Assembly (NCBI GenBank): GCA_002373555.1
Contig: DFKM01000210.1
Location: 1-12,828, forward strand
Origin: Lachnospiraceae bacterium UBA3645
GTDB taxonomy: Bacteria; Bacillota; Clostridia; Lachnospirales; Lachnospiraceae
Reading direction: 5' to 3'
Length of the DNA stretch: 12,828 bases
Each line of letters begins with the position of its first letter. Position 1 is the stretch's first letter. The position numbers were made by a program, and so were the translations under genes. The notes beneath the pieces are model-generated. The model did no database searches and was not told the origin of the DNA. It was given only the letters and a program-made list of their open reading frames with translations. Positions 1 to 6,944 of this stretch are shown in pieces.

Positions 1-677
<677 letters not shown>

Positions 678-686
678 TTATGTATC

Positions 687-723
687 CGGAGCGGTCCTGC
701 CGGGCTTCCGGCCGCCGGCTCCG
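687..723 (-). other. GC-rich stem-loop between groS and groL
   Basis: In the transcript, an outer CGGAGC/GCTCCG stem (687-692 with 718-723) encloses a GCCGG-AAGC-CCGGC hairpin (699-712). It sits in the 100-bp spacer of the operon and has no U-tract, so it does not look like a terminator. A role in mRNA processing or stability, giving unequal GroES and GroEL levels, is inference. Confidence 0.4.
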
Positions 724-762
724 ATTTTCTTCCTATATTATATCCGCCCTGCGGGCAGATCA

Positions 763-1050
763 TTATTCCTCGATAATAGCGACGATATCGTTCTGCTTTA
801 CAACGATGTAGGTCTCGTCATCAAGCTGCACTTCGGTTCCCGAATACTTGGAATAGATGACCTTGTCGCCGACCTTGACTTCCATCTTGACTTCCTTGCC
901 GTCTACCATTCCGCCGGGGCCAGCTGCAATGACTTCAGCCTGCTGGGGCTTTTCCTTTTCAGCACCGGGGATCACGATACCGGATTTCGTTGTTGCTTCT
1001 GCAATCAGCTGCTTTAATACGACCTTGTCTCCTAAGGGTTTTAACTTCAT
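763..1050 (-). CDS. groS: Co-chaperonin GroES (10 kDa)
   Basis: Heptameric lid of the GroEL chamber, cytosolic, 95 aa, the usual family length. The sequence begins MKLKPLGDKVVLKQ and contains the mobile-loop region EATTKSGIVIPG, the roof region, the GDKVIYSKYSGTEV block and the C-terminal strand EETYIVV-like (DDETYIVVKQNDIVAII). An in-frame GTG/ATG-type extension upstream to 1074 is possible, but the ATG at 1050 is preceded by AGGAGG nine bases away and matches the family N-terminus. It is the first gene of the groESL operon, with CIRCE just upstream of its ribosome binding site. Confidence 0.98.
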   Translation of the reverse strand: MKLKPLGDKVVLKQLIAEATTKSGIVIPGAEKEKPQQAEVIAAGPGGMVDGKEVKMEVKVGDKVIYSKYSGTEVQLDDETYIVVKQNDIVAIIEE

Positions 1051-1077
1051 CACGAATGCCTCCTGACTTCTCATTTG

Positions 1078-1104
1078 TTAGCACTCACATCATCTGAGTG
1101 CTAA
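1078..1104 (-). promoter_or_regulatory. CIRCE operator (HrcA binding site)
   Basis: A perfect TTAGCACTC-N9-GAGTGCTAA inverted repeat lies between the groES promoter and its ribosome binding site. This is the established binding site of the heat-shock repressor HrcA in Bacillota. Its position, just downstream of the -10 box, fits repression of transcription initiation and release upon heat stress. Confidence 0.97.
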
Positions 1105-1113
1105 CCTTCGTCT

Positions 1114-1141
1114 ATAATAACACTTATCGCGTAAAAATCAA
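1114..1141 (-). promoter_or_regulatory. groESL promoter, sigma-A type
   Basis: On the minus strand, TTGATT (1136-1141) and TATTAT (1114-1119) are separated by 16 bp. The predicted start site falls at the CIRCE element. Housekeeping sigma-factor promoters with CIRCE are the usual arrangement for Clostridia groESL. Confidence 0.7.
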
Positions 1142-1244
1142 TAGGTATTTTGAAAAAAGTCGTTTTAAATTTTCACTACCGGGAAATCAGGCTCCCCCTA
1201 TTATTTATTTGGAATATTTTTATACAATCTTTTTTATTTGGGGC

Positions 1245-1273
1245 TTGCCGTTCCCCCTCTTTTATTATAAAAT
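1245..1273 (+). promoter_or_regulatory. Promoter for the Cys/Ala/Glu repeat gene
   Basis: TTGCCG (1245-1250), 17-bp spacer, TAAAAT (1268-1273), about 60 bp before the ATG at 1336. It is divergent from the groESL promoter across an AT-rich stretch (1142-1244) in which I see no other gene. Confidence 0.55.
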
Positions 1274-1335
1274 ACATTTTGATGCGGCCGACGCCGCGCA
1301 ATTTCATTCCCATCCGGGAGAAAGGACGAAAGATC

Positions 1336-1782
1336 ATGAAGAATTTCACCAAACTTTTCCTGTTTTCTGCCGCGTCCGCTGCGCTTGGCGGAGCCGCCTA
1401 TCTGTACAAATCCGGCAAGATCCCGTTCCTGAACAAGGACGAGGACGAAGATGAGGATTACGATTTCGAAGAGGATCTGACCGATCTGTTCGATGACTTC
1501 GAAGAGGCCGAGGCTGAGATCGCCGAGCAGGCTGAGGAAGCGCCGGAAGAAGCCTGTGAGTGTGCCTGCGAGACAGCGGAAGAAGCTGCTGAGGAAGCCT
1601 GCTACTGTGCCGAAGAGGCTGCAGAAGAAGTCAAGGAAGCTGCTGAAGAAGCTTGCTGCTGCGCTGAAGAGGCTGCAGAAGAAGTCAAGGAAGCTGCCTG
1701 CGAATGTGCCGAAGCCGCTGAAGAAGCTGTTGCTGAGGCTGTTGAGGAAGCAGAGACTGCTGCTGAGGAAGCCGCTGAATAA
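1336..1782 (+). CDS. Acidic Ala/Glu repeat protein with four cysteine clusters, N-terminal membrane segment; function unknown
   Basis: A 148-aa protein not assigned to a family. The ATG at 1336 follows AGAAAGGA at nine bases. Residues 1-24 are basic then hydrophobic with GG and AAY motifs, a membrane anchor or signal-like segment. Residues 34-58 are an acidic run of Asp and Glu. Residues 59-148 are almost only Ala, Glu and Cys, predicted as one long helix. Ten cysteines fall in four clusters: CxCxC at 74-78, CxC at 89-91, CCC at 107-109, CxC at 122-124, spaced 15, 18 and 15 residues. An 18-residue unit is duplicated at DNA level. It ends in double TAA and a terminator, so it is monocistronic. 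YtxH-like or late-embryogenesis-like helical stress proteins are distant analogies; metal binding is inference. Confidence 0.8.
   Translation: MKNFTKLFLFSAASAALGGAAYLYKSGKIPFLNKDEDEDEDYDFEEDLTDLFDDFEEAEAEIAEQAEEAPEEACECACETAEEAAEEACYCAEEAAEEVKEAAEEACCCAEEAAEEVKEAACECAEAAEEAVAEAVEEAETAAEEAAE
1612..1697 (+). repeat. Two copies of a 32-bp exact repeat inside the Cys/Ala/Glu gene
   Basis: The same 32 bases occur at 1612-1643 and 1666-1697, offset by 54 bp (18 codons), encoding EEAAEEVKEAA twice with a Cys cluster before each. The exact identity at wobble positions indicates recent duplication rather than conserved amino-acid composition alone. Confidence 0.85.
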
Positions 1783-1802
1783 TAACTCCCGAAAAGAACA
1801 CG

Positions 1803-1832
1803 AACCTCCCGCCGAAACCGGCGGGAGGTTTT
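1803..1832 (+). terminator. Rho-independent terminator
   Basis: A perfect 12-bp stem (1803-1814 with 1819-1830), AAAC loop and TTTT tail follow the Cys/Ala/Glu gene. The opposing gene ends at 1873; on the minus strand the hairpin is followed by a weaker T-rich stretch, so it may also stop that operon. Confidence 0.92.
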
Positions 1833-1872
1833 CAATTGCATTTCTGTTGCTGCTTTACTGTTAGCGTATACC

Positions 1873-2523
1873 TTATCCCTTCAGTGTCTTCATGCATTCG
1901 AAGATATCCATATGCACCGTGTCGCGTGCTTCGTAATGCAGCAGATTGAACACGATCTGCAGCGCGGTGCCGTTTAATGCCACGGTGATCAGCGTGCCGA
2001 TACCGACAGGACCGCCGAGCAGAAAGGCGCCGGTAAACGCGCACAGAAAGATCAGGATCTGCACGAGACCGATCGGGAGCTTCGGCAGCCGCTTCCCGAC
2101 GACCAGCAGCAGCGCGTCCTTCGGTCCGCAGCCCTGGCCGGAGCCCATGGCGAAATACATCCCGAGGGCCATCACGAAAAGGCCGGCGAACAGAATCACT
2201 GCGCCGATGACAAATCCGTGATCGGATCCCAGCGGATTGATCCGCATCCAGATATCCGTAAAATTCCCGGTGAGAACGGCATCCAGGATCGTGCCCATGC
2301 CGATCCGCTCCCCCATCTTCCAGTCGAAGACCACCAGGGTGAGATTGATGATCGTGACCACCATGCCATAGGTAATGTGCAGGTGGTTCGAAATGCCGAT
2401 GGACAGCGCCTCCCACGGGCCGGTGCCGATCCCGCCGTTGATCGTCATGTACACGCCGAAGGAATACACGACGAGCCCCCACACAAACCTTCCGAGTGCT
2501 TTAAAGACCTGCGATCTTGTCAT
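1873..2523 (-). CDS. YczE/YyaS-type integral membrane protein
   Basis: A 216-aa polytopic membrane protein of the YczE/YyaS group (COG2364-like), related to YitT proteins; no transported substrate is established for the group. About five hydrophobic segments are visible (roughly 10-28, 50-68, 104-124, 150-170, 172-195). The signature GIGTGPWEAL sits at residues 31-40 and is echoed by GCGPKDALLL at 131-140, so the two halves look like an internal repeat; GGPVGIGTLITVALNG follows at 170-185. The ATG at 2523 follows AAAGGA at six bases. It is third in a minus-strand run, 46 bp after the cupin gene. Confidence 0.82.
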   Translation of the reverse strand: MTRSQVFKALGRFVWGLVVYSFGVYMTINGGIGTGPWEALSIGISNHLHITYGMVVTIINLTLVVFDWKMGERIGMGTILDAVLTGNFTDIWMRINPLGSDHGFVIGAVILFAGLFVMALGMYFAMGSGQGCGPKDALLLVVGKRLPKLPIGLVQILIFLCAFTGAFLLGGPVGIGTLITVALNGTALQIVFNLLHYEARDTVHMDIFECMKTLKG

Positions 2524-2569
2524 ATCGATCCTTTCCGGTTTTGAAACTCCGCTCCGAAATCAGAAAACA

Positions 2570-3022
2570 TCATTTATATGCTGCGCCGTTGTACTCTCCG
2601 CCTGTGACCACGGAGAAATGGAAGACCGGACGGTCGACCTTCTTAATGGAGAGCCGCATATGCTTCATGCCGGCCGGGCAGAAGATCAGTGAGGATCTCG
2701 TCAGCAGATGCTCTTCTCCGTCCAGCGTGACCAGGATCTCCGCGCCGAGATCATAGGGATCATCCGGATTGCTGCCGAAAAAACCGATGATCTCGTCATC
2801 ATCATGCTGGTGTTCCTCGAAGACAGGATCCTTCTCCGGAACGGCGTAATACCACGCAGTGTTCATCTGGAAGGATCCCGGGACGACTTTGTCATCGATC
2901 CACAGGATGCGGTGTGAGAACCGCTTGTACATCTCCTGAAATTCGGGCGTACCCATGTGCGGATCATGCAGATCCTGTACGATATATTTTCCCATGCTTC
3001 CTTCGGTGTTGCTGTAAACCAT
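2570..3022 (-). CDS. Small single-domain cupin protein
   Basis: A 150-aa soluble protein with both cupin motifs. HxHxxxE is at H71, H73 and E77 (HQHDDDEIIGFFG), and PxGxxH at P117-H121 (CPAGMKH), giving the usual three-His plus Glu metal site. The N-terminal 45 residues hold a conserved-looking segment (QEMYKRFSHRILWIDDKVV). The substrate is unknown; the nearby dehydrogenase suggests sugar-acid or hydroxyacid metabolism, which is inference. The ATG at 3022 has AAGGAG eight bases upstream; the Met at codon 10 has a Shine-Dalgarno-like sequence too close to use. The gene lies 32 bp after the dehydrogenase stop and 46 bp before the YczE-like gene. Confidence 0.8.
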   Translation of the reverse strand: MVYSNTEGSMGKYIVQDLHDPHMGTPEFQEMYKRFSHRILWIDDKVVPGSFQMNTAWYYAVPEKDPVFEEHQHDDDEIIGFFGSNPDDPYDLGAEILVTLDGEEHLLTRSSLIFCPAGMKHMRLSIKKVDRPVFHFSVVTGGEYNGAAYK

Positions 3023-3054
3023 TTTCAGATCTCCTTGCTGCTGCCGGCAGCTCT

Positions 3055-4026
3055 TTAATAGCCAAGTCCGCGGTCCACGAGATGTTCCATCGGCTCGCCC
3101 TTCGCGTAATGAAGGAGATCTTCGCAGAACATCTCCGTATTGCGTCTTTTGGTATACGGAACGGTCAGATTGCCTGCCACATGCGGTGTCAGCAGAATAT
3201 TCTTCGCATCCCAGAGCGGGCTCTCCTGCGGAAGCGGCTCCGTCTCCATAACATCCAGCGCGGCGCCCTGCAGCTGACCAGCGTTCAGTGCCGCGGCAAG
3301 CGCATCCCCGTCGATCGTGTTCCCGCGGCCGACATTCACAATATAGGCATTGGCCGGAAGAAGCGACAATGTTTCCGCATTGATAATATGGTATGTATCC
3401 TTCGTCGCCGGCAGGCTCATGATGAGCAGATCCGTCTTCGGAAATACTTCGGCAAGTCTGGTGAAATCATACGTTTCGTCAAAATCCGGGCCGGCATCCT
3501 TCCCGCTGCGGTTGATGCCGATGATCGCTGCCGGTTCAAAGCTCCGGATCCTCTTTGCGAGACATCTTCCCGTATCGCCGGTACCGAAAAGCGATACAAC
3601 AGAATCTTTGATGGAATTCTGCGGTACAGGCAGCTTCCAGGTCCGGTTCTTCATGTTGTCGTAAAAGTAAGGCAGGCGGCGCATCATCATGATCGCCAGC
3701 ATGATGGAATGCTCCGCGAGCGATACGCCGTAAGCGCCGGCGCTGTTCGTGAGGATCGTGCTCTCATGCCTGAACACGCCGGGCCTGCAGAAAGCATCCA
3801 CGCCGGCAAACGAAGCGCAGAGCCATCGCAGGTTATCCGATTCCCGCACAGCCTTCATTGCCGCTTTTCCTTCGCCGTAAATGATCTCCGCTTCCATCAG
3901 ACACTCCGCGGAATCGTCTTCCCTGCTGATGAAATCCACCGTGCAGCCCGCTTTCGCCGCTGCTTTTTCAATCATTTCCCGCTCGGCATCATCAATGCCG
4001 GGCCTTGCTACCACTACTTTCTTCAT
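3055..4026 (-). CDS. D-isomer specific 2-hydroxyacid dehydrogenase, NAD-binding
   Basis: A 323-aa cytosolic oxidoreductase interconverting a 2-oxoacid and a D-2-hydroxyacid with NAD(P)H; the exact substrate cannot be read from sequence. The Rossmann motif GTGDTG is at 148-153. The catalytic Arg is R234 (NVGRGN), Glu is E263 (DVMETEPLP) and His is H282 (LLTPHVAG), so the triad is intact. The preceding segment (NSAGAYGVSLAEH) is the usual substrate-domain border. The ATG at 4026 is preceded by GGGAG at five to six bases; an in-frame TTG at 4038 lies upstream of that site and is unlikely. First gene of a run with the cupin and YczE-like genes. A shared divergent promoter region (about 4027-4075) serves the plus-strand gene as well. 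Confidence 0.93.
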   Translation of the reverse strand: MKKVVVARPGIDDAEREMIEKAAAKAGCTVDFISREDDSAECLMEAEIIYGEGKAAMKAVRESDNLRWLCASFAGVDAFCRPGVFRHESTILTNSAGAYGVSLAEHSIMLAIMMMRRLPYFYDNMKNRTWKLPVPQNSIKDSVVSLFGTGDTGRCLAKRIRSFEPAAIIGINRSGKDAGPDFDETYDFTRLAEVFPKTDLLIMSLPATKDTYHIINAETLSLLPANAYIVNVGRGNTIDGDALAAALNAGQLQGAALDVMETEPLPQESPLWDAKNILLTPHVAGNLTVPYTKRRNTEMFCEDLLHYAKGEPMEHLVDRGLGY

Positions 4027-4041
4027 GCTGTCTCCCAATGA

Positions 4042-4071
4042 TTGTATTTGCTGTCGTGCCTATGTTATAAT
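4042..4071 (+). promoter_or_regulatory. Promoter for the DUF3006-like gene
   Basis: TTGTAT (4042-4047), 18-bp spacer, perfect TATAAT (4066-4071). It overlaps the upstream region of the divergent dehydrogenase; the minus strand shows TACAAT over 4041-4046, too close to that gene's ribosome binding site to be convincing. Confidence 0.6.
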
Positions 4072-4087
4072 TCAGCCGTAAAACGAT

Positions 4088-4124
4088 TGTGCATGCCCGC
4101 CGGACAGACCGGCGCAGGCGCACA
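4088..4124 (+). other. Bulged hairpin at the 5' end of the DUF3006-like mRNA
   Basis: TGTGC (4088-4092) pairs with GCACA (4120-4124), GCC (4095-4097) with GGC (4117-4119) and CGCCGG (4098-4103) with CCGGCG (4109-4114), leaving AT and CA bulges and an ACAGA loop. No U-tract follows, so it is not a terminator; it begins about 10 nt after the predicted start site. Confidence 0.5.
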
Positions 4125-4149
4125 CTTCACGCATACCGGAGGTACCGTT

Positions 4150-4332
4150 ATGATCCTTGAGACCATGTTCTTCACCGTAGAAAAGATCGACGGAGACTAT
4201 GCGCATCTGCGCCGCACGGACAAGCCTTCCGAAGACACCCGGCTTGTCGCCCGCGCGCTTCTGCCGGAAGAGATCATCGAAGGCTCACAGCTGAAATACG
4301 AGATGCTGCAGTATGAGCTGATCCGCAGATAA
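4150..4332 (+). CDS. 60-aa DUF3006-like small protein
   Basis: The protein reads MILETMFFTVEKIDGDYAHL, a charged linker, then VARALLPEEIIEGSQLKYEM and a short basic end. The pattern of a short strand, EGDYA-like motif, central LP and EGsxL block resembles DUF3006, a family of 60-80 aa beta-rich proteins of unknown function in Bacillota; this is a moderate-confidence match by eye. GGAGG lies seven bases before the ATG at 4150; the longer in-frame reading from 4042 lies within the promoter and leader hairpin and is rejected. It stands alone on the plus strand and converges with the 71-aa gene 35 bp away. Confidence 0.72.
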   Translation: MILETMFFTVEKIDGDYAHLRRTDKPSEDTRLVARALLPEEIIEGSQLKYEMLQYELIRR

Positions 4333-4367
4333 TTGTACGCTGCTGTCTGCAGAAATCTCCCGGATCG

Positions 4368-4583
4368 TCAGTAGATCGTCTCCGGCGTTTCCTGAATATT
4401 GTACATTTCCATAAAAGATTTCAGGTCCGCCGCACTCTTCAGCAGCATGACTTCATGAAATTTTCCTGTATCCCTGTCCCGAAAGCCTGCCGTTTCCTCA
4501 CCTGTACAGATGCTTTTCCGAACGGCAGGGATCTGTTTTTCCCTGTCAAAATCCAGCTGCTGTTTTTTTCTTCGTCCGAACAT
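4368..4583 (-). CDS. 71-aa conserved Clostridia-type protein, function unknown
   Basis: The protein starts MFGRRKKQQLDFDREKQIP and holds VRKSICTGEETAGF, TGKFHEVMLL and a C-terminal helix ending near ETIY. I recall this layout (basic MFG start, ICTGEQVAGF-like core, GKFHEVMLI) as a recurring small protein in Clostridia, sometimes carrying an unsupported enzyme label; no catalytic motif is visible. The ATG at 4583 is preceded by GGAGG at eight bases. That site begins immediately after the TGA of the YD-repeat gene (4597-4599), so the two are probably translationally coupled. A longer reading from 4628 would overlap the upstream gene and lacks a site. Confidence 0.82.
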   Translation of the reverse strand: MFGRRKKQQLDFDREKQIPAVRKSICTGEETAGFRDRDTGKFHEVMLLKSAADLKSFMEMYNIQETPETIY

Positions 4584-4596
4584 CAGATGTTCCTCC

Positions 4597-5370
4597 TCAG
4601 AACGGGAACATGGAAAAGACTGGATCACGGAATGCCGGGATCTGCTGTGCCTTCACAGCGGCAGCGTATTCCTGATCCACTTTCAGCTTTTTGTACTTAA
4701 TATAATCTGTACAGATCTTCTTCCCGCTCTTATAGCAGGCTGTCACACTCTTGAGCCGTTTCCCGGAATACTTGTTCTTATAGATCCGGAACAGGCCGCC
4801 ATACTCATAGTGCTTCGTGACATTGCCCTTGCTGTCATATGTGTATTTGGTCACTTCCGGTTTCGCGCCGGGATAGTTATAGAGCTTGCTGATCTTGATA
4901 AGTCTGTCCTTCTTATCATACTTGTAGGTCGTCTCCGGTGTATTGCTTCCGTCTCTTTTCTTCAGCAGGCCGTTTTCATCATATTCATACCATTCCGTTT
5001 CCGTATCACCCATGGATAGGAATTGAAACGTACTTTCACTAAGCAGACCGTCTGCATATTTGTATTTTGTGACCGTCCCTTTCTTTTTCCCTTCATACCC
5101 CGTATCCTTGATAAGATGCAGGTCTTTATCATAGGAATATTTATTGGTGGATGTACCGCTCGGCTGTTTCCAGACACGCTTTGTTACCAGGCCCTTTTTA
5201 TTATAGGTATATTTCAGCGTGTCAATTGTCCGGCCGGATGTGTTCTTTACGGTAATGGATTCGATCACATAGACTGTCTTCTTCTTTGCTTCGGCATTTA
5301 CCGGCAGCGAACAGACAGCTGTGATAATGGCAGCAGCCAGAATCATAAAAACAACATTTTTCCTTCTCAT
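4597..5370 (-). CDS. Secreted YD-repeat (RHS-like) protein
   Basis: A 257-aa exported protein. Residues 1-28 are a Sec signal peptide (MRRKN, hydrophobic core MILAAAIITAVC, then AEA before KKK); the Cys at 20 lacks a lipobox, so a lipoprotein is unlikely. The mature part has six or seven tandem YD-type units of about 20 residues: YTYNKKGLVTKR, YSYDKDLHLIKD, YKYADGLLSEST, YEYDENGLLKKR, YKYDKKDRLIKI, YTYDSKGNVTKH. Such repeats form beta-strand surfaces or shells in RHS/YD proteins, but no toxin or wall-anchor domain is present, and the protein is far shorter than true RHS toxins. The ATG at 5370 follows GGAGG at nine bases. Likely a surface or extracellular adhesive or scaffolding protein (inference). 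Confidence 0.82.
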   Translation of the reverse strand: MRRKNVVFMILAAAIITAVCSLPVNAEAKKKTVYVIESITVKNTSGRTIDTLKYTYNKKGLVTKRVWKQPSGTSTNKYSYDKDLHLIKDTGYEGKKKGTVTKYKYADGLLSESTFQFLSMGDTETEWYEYDENGLLKKRDGSNTPETTYKYDKKDRLIKISKLYNYPGAKPEVTKYTYDSKGNVTKHYEYGGLFRIYKNKYSGKRLKSVTACYKSGKKICTDYIKYKKLKVDQEYAAAVKAQQIPAFRDPVFSMFPF

Positions 5371-5435
5371 CCTATCCTTCCTCCTTCGCACGGCTCCCCC
5401 CTTCAGAAACTTGTCTGCAGAGCTCTTATGCAGCA

Positions 5436-5464
5436 ATTGTACCATCCTGCCATTTCCTGTGCAA
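5436..5464 (-). promoter_or_regulatory. Promoter for the YD-repeat and 71-aa genes
   Basis: On the minus strand, TTGCAC (5459-5464) and TACAAT (5436-5441) are 17 bp apart, in the 96-bp gap after the amidohydrolase stop. The -35 is weak; read-through from the amidohydrolase gene is also possible since no terminator is visible in the gap. Confidence 0.45.
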
Positions 5465-5466
5465 GC

Positions 5467-6651
5467 TTATTGCCTCCCGCTGCAATGCGCAAGCGCAAAC
5501 GCACAGTGCATCGCAGCCCCATACACCATAATATCCTCGTCCGGGGAGAGATAACAGCTGTGCAGCGGCCATACCCGGTCTCCCGGGTGCGTTGCGCCGA
5601 CAAACCCAAAGGCCGCCGGGACGACTTCGGTATACCTGGAAAAGTCCTCCGAGATGGTCGTCGGGCGTTCCAGACGAATCGTATTGTCCGTGCCAAAGAT
5701 CTCTTCCGCGATCGTGAGACAGTCCCCGGCCAGCAGAGGATCGTTCATCACTGCCGGATGTCCGCTGACATAGGAAAGCTCTCCCCTGCAGCCGGCTGCG
5801 CAGCAGATTCCCGAAAGAACATCTTCCAGACGCATCTTGATCTTCTGTCTGACTCCTGCGGAATAGGAACGGATCGTCCCTTCCAGCCTGCAGGTGCCCG
5901 CGAGCACATTGTATTTCACGCCGGAAGCGAACTCCCCGATCGTAATGACCGCCGGTTCAAAGGGATCAATGTCTCTGGAAATAATATTCTGCACCGCCTG
6001 CACGAACTGGCAGCCGGCCAGCAGCGCATCGTGGCCCATGTGCGGCGTGGCCCCATGCGCGCCCCTGCCCTTGATCTCTACGGAAAAATGATCCGAAGCA
6101 GCCATCATTTCGCCCGGCCGGATCCCGAAGGTCCCCGCCGGCAGCTCCGGCCAGATATGCATGCCGAACAGAGCCGATACGCCGTCCAGTGCACCGGCGC
6201 GGATCATTCCGACAGCGCCGTCGAGCGCCGGATCCTCCTCCGCCGGCTGAAAGAGCAGCCGCACAGTCCCGCTGATCTCATCCTTCCGTTCCGCGAGCAG
6301 CTTTGCCGCGCCGAGCAGCATGGCGGTGTGCAGATCATGTCCGCAGGCATGCATCTTCCCCGGCTTCTCCGATGCAAAGGAAAGCCCGGTCTCTTCAGCA
6401 ACAGGCAGGGCATCCATGTCGGCACGCAGTGCGGTCACCGGCCCGGGTGTACTGCCCGCGAGATCCGCGATCACGCCGTATCCCGCGACATGCTCCCTTA
6501 TCTCATAGCAGCCGCAGGCGGTCAGTTCCCTGACGACCAGCGCAGCAGTTTCTCTTTCTTCTCCGGAGACCTCCGGATTTCTGTGGATCTCACGCCGGAT
6601 CCGGCGCAGATAAGCATCCAGTTCTCTCGCTGATTTCAGCAATCCCTTCAT
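5467..6651 (-). CDS. M20D-family amidohydrolase (N-acyl amino acid / hippurate hydrolase type)
   Basis: A 394-aa cytosolic metallo-hydrolase that cleaves an amide bond in an N-acyl amino acid or similar; the exact substrate is unknown. Start-proximal LRRIRREIHRNPE is the family N-terminal motif. The di-metal site is intact: C103 and H105 in HACGHDLHT, E138/E139 in FQPAEE, H165 in GMHIWP, H364 in LHSCYL; ALRADMDALPV is at about 74-84 and the lid-domain hinge DHFSVEIKGRGAHGATPHMG follows. I chose the ATG at 6651 because its length fits the family, with GGGGTG a few bases upstream; a GTG at 6684 would add 11 residues. Followed by the YD-repeat gene after 96 bp. Confidence 0.93.
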   Translation of the reverse strand: MKGLLKSARELDAYLRRIRREIHRNPEVSGEERETAALVVRELTACGCYEIREHVAGYGVIADLAGSTPGPVTALRADMDALPVAEETGLSFASEKPGKMHACGHDLHTAMLLGAAKLLAERKDEISGTVRLLFQPAEEDPALDGAVGMIRAGALDGVSALFGMHIWPELPAGTFGIRPGEMMAASDHFSVEIKGRGAHGATPHMGHDALLAGCQFVQAVQNIISRDIDPFEPAVITIGEFASGVKYNVLAGTCRLEGTIRSYSAGVRQKIKMRLEDVLSGICCAAGCRGELSYVSGHPAVMNDPLLAGDCLTIAEEIFGTDNTIRLERPTTISEDFSRYTEVVPAAFGFVGATHPGDRVWPLHSCYLSPDEDIMVYGAAMHCAFALAHCSGRQ

Positions 6652-6751
6652 CTCACACCCCGTTTTCTTCTGTTCAGAAGACACTCGTATTCCGATTCAT
6701 GTTCAATGCTGCCCCGCACGCCACCGGCTGCAGACCATCCGCACTTTGCGC

Positions 6752-6780
6752 ATCATAACATGAATTTGTCCTTTAATAAA
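6752..6780 (-). promoter_or_regulatory. Possible promoter of the amidohydrolase
   Basis: On the minus strand, TTTATT (6775-6780), 17-bp spacer and TATGAT (6752-6757). The -10 is good, the -35 weak. A 100-nt leader would precede the ATG; I see no clear hairpin or known riboswitch in it. Confidence 0.35.
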
Positions 6781-6846
6781 CACTTTTCTCTAAAAAACCC
6801 AAATGATCTTTCCCGTATTCACATGGTATTTTTACGATGAATCCTG

Positions 6847-6875
6847 TTGACACTCTCTGTCTTATATGGTATTTT
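6847..6875 (+). promoter_or_regulatory. Promoter of the HTH-Uma2 gene
   Basis: A consensus TTGACA (6847-6852), 17-bp spacer and TATTTT (6870-6875). The -10 lies within the first unit of the ATGGT repeat array, which runs on over the expected start site. The rest of the 6652-6944 gap holds the opposing amidohydrolase promoter and no gene. Confidence 0.65.
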
Positions 6876-6909
6876 AATGGTGTATTTATGGTTTGTCAAT
6901 GATTTTCTG
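6866..6909 (+). repeat. Four phased 11-bp ATGGT repeats over the HTH-Uma2 promoter
   Basis: ATGGT starts at 6866, 6877 and 6888, exactly 11 bp apart, and a variant ATGAT starts at 6899. Each is followed by six T-rich bases. A further ATGGTATTTT, identical to the first ten bases of unit 1, occurs at 6823-6832. The array covers the -10 box and the start region and stops 35 bp before the ATG. One-turn phasing is typical of tandem protein binding sites; that the downstream HTH protein binds here is inference. Confidence 0.65.
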
Positions 6910-6944
6910 CCGGTTTTCCGGCCATGTTTTTCCGGAGGGCTGTA

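Noticed and set aside
1098..1335. Longer start of the Cys/Ala/Glu protein upstream at 1150
   Set aside because: That extension lies in the AT-rich promoter region and has no ribosome binding site; the ATG at 1336 has one.
1602..1841. 79-codon Ala/Ser-rich minus-strand frame opposite the Cys/Ala/Glu gene
   Set aside because: It is the complement of GCN/GAA repeat codons and runs through the terminator stem.
2914..4041. 375-codon plus-strand frame opposite the 2-hydroxyacid dehydrogenase
   Set aside because: The minus strand encodes a complete enzyme with all catalytic residues; this frame is its shadow.
5023..6633. 536-codon plus-strand reading frame opposite the YD-repeat and amidohydrolase genes
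   Set aside because: It spans two well-supported minus-strand genes, has His/Arg/Cys-rich composition typical of antisense shadows and no recognisable domain or ribosome binding site.
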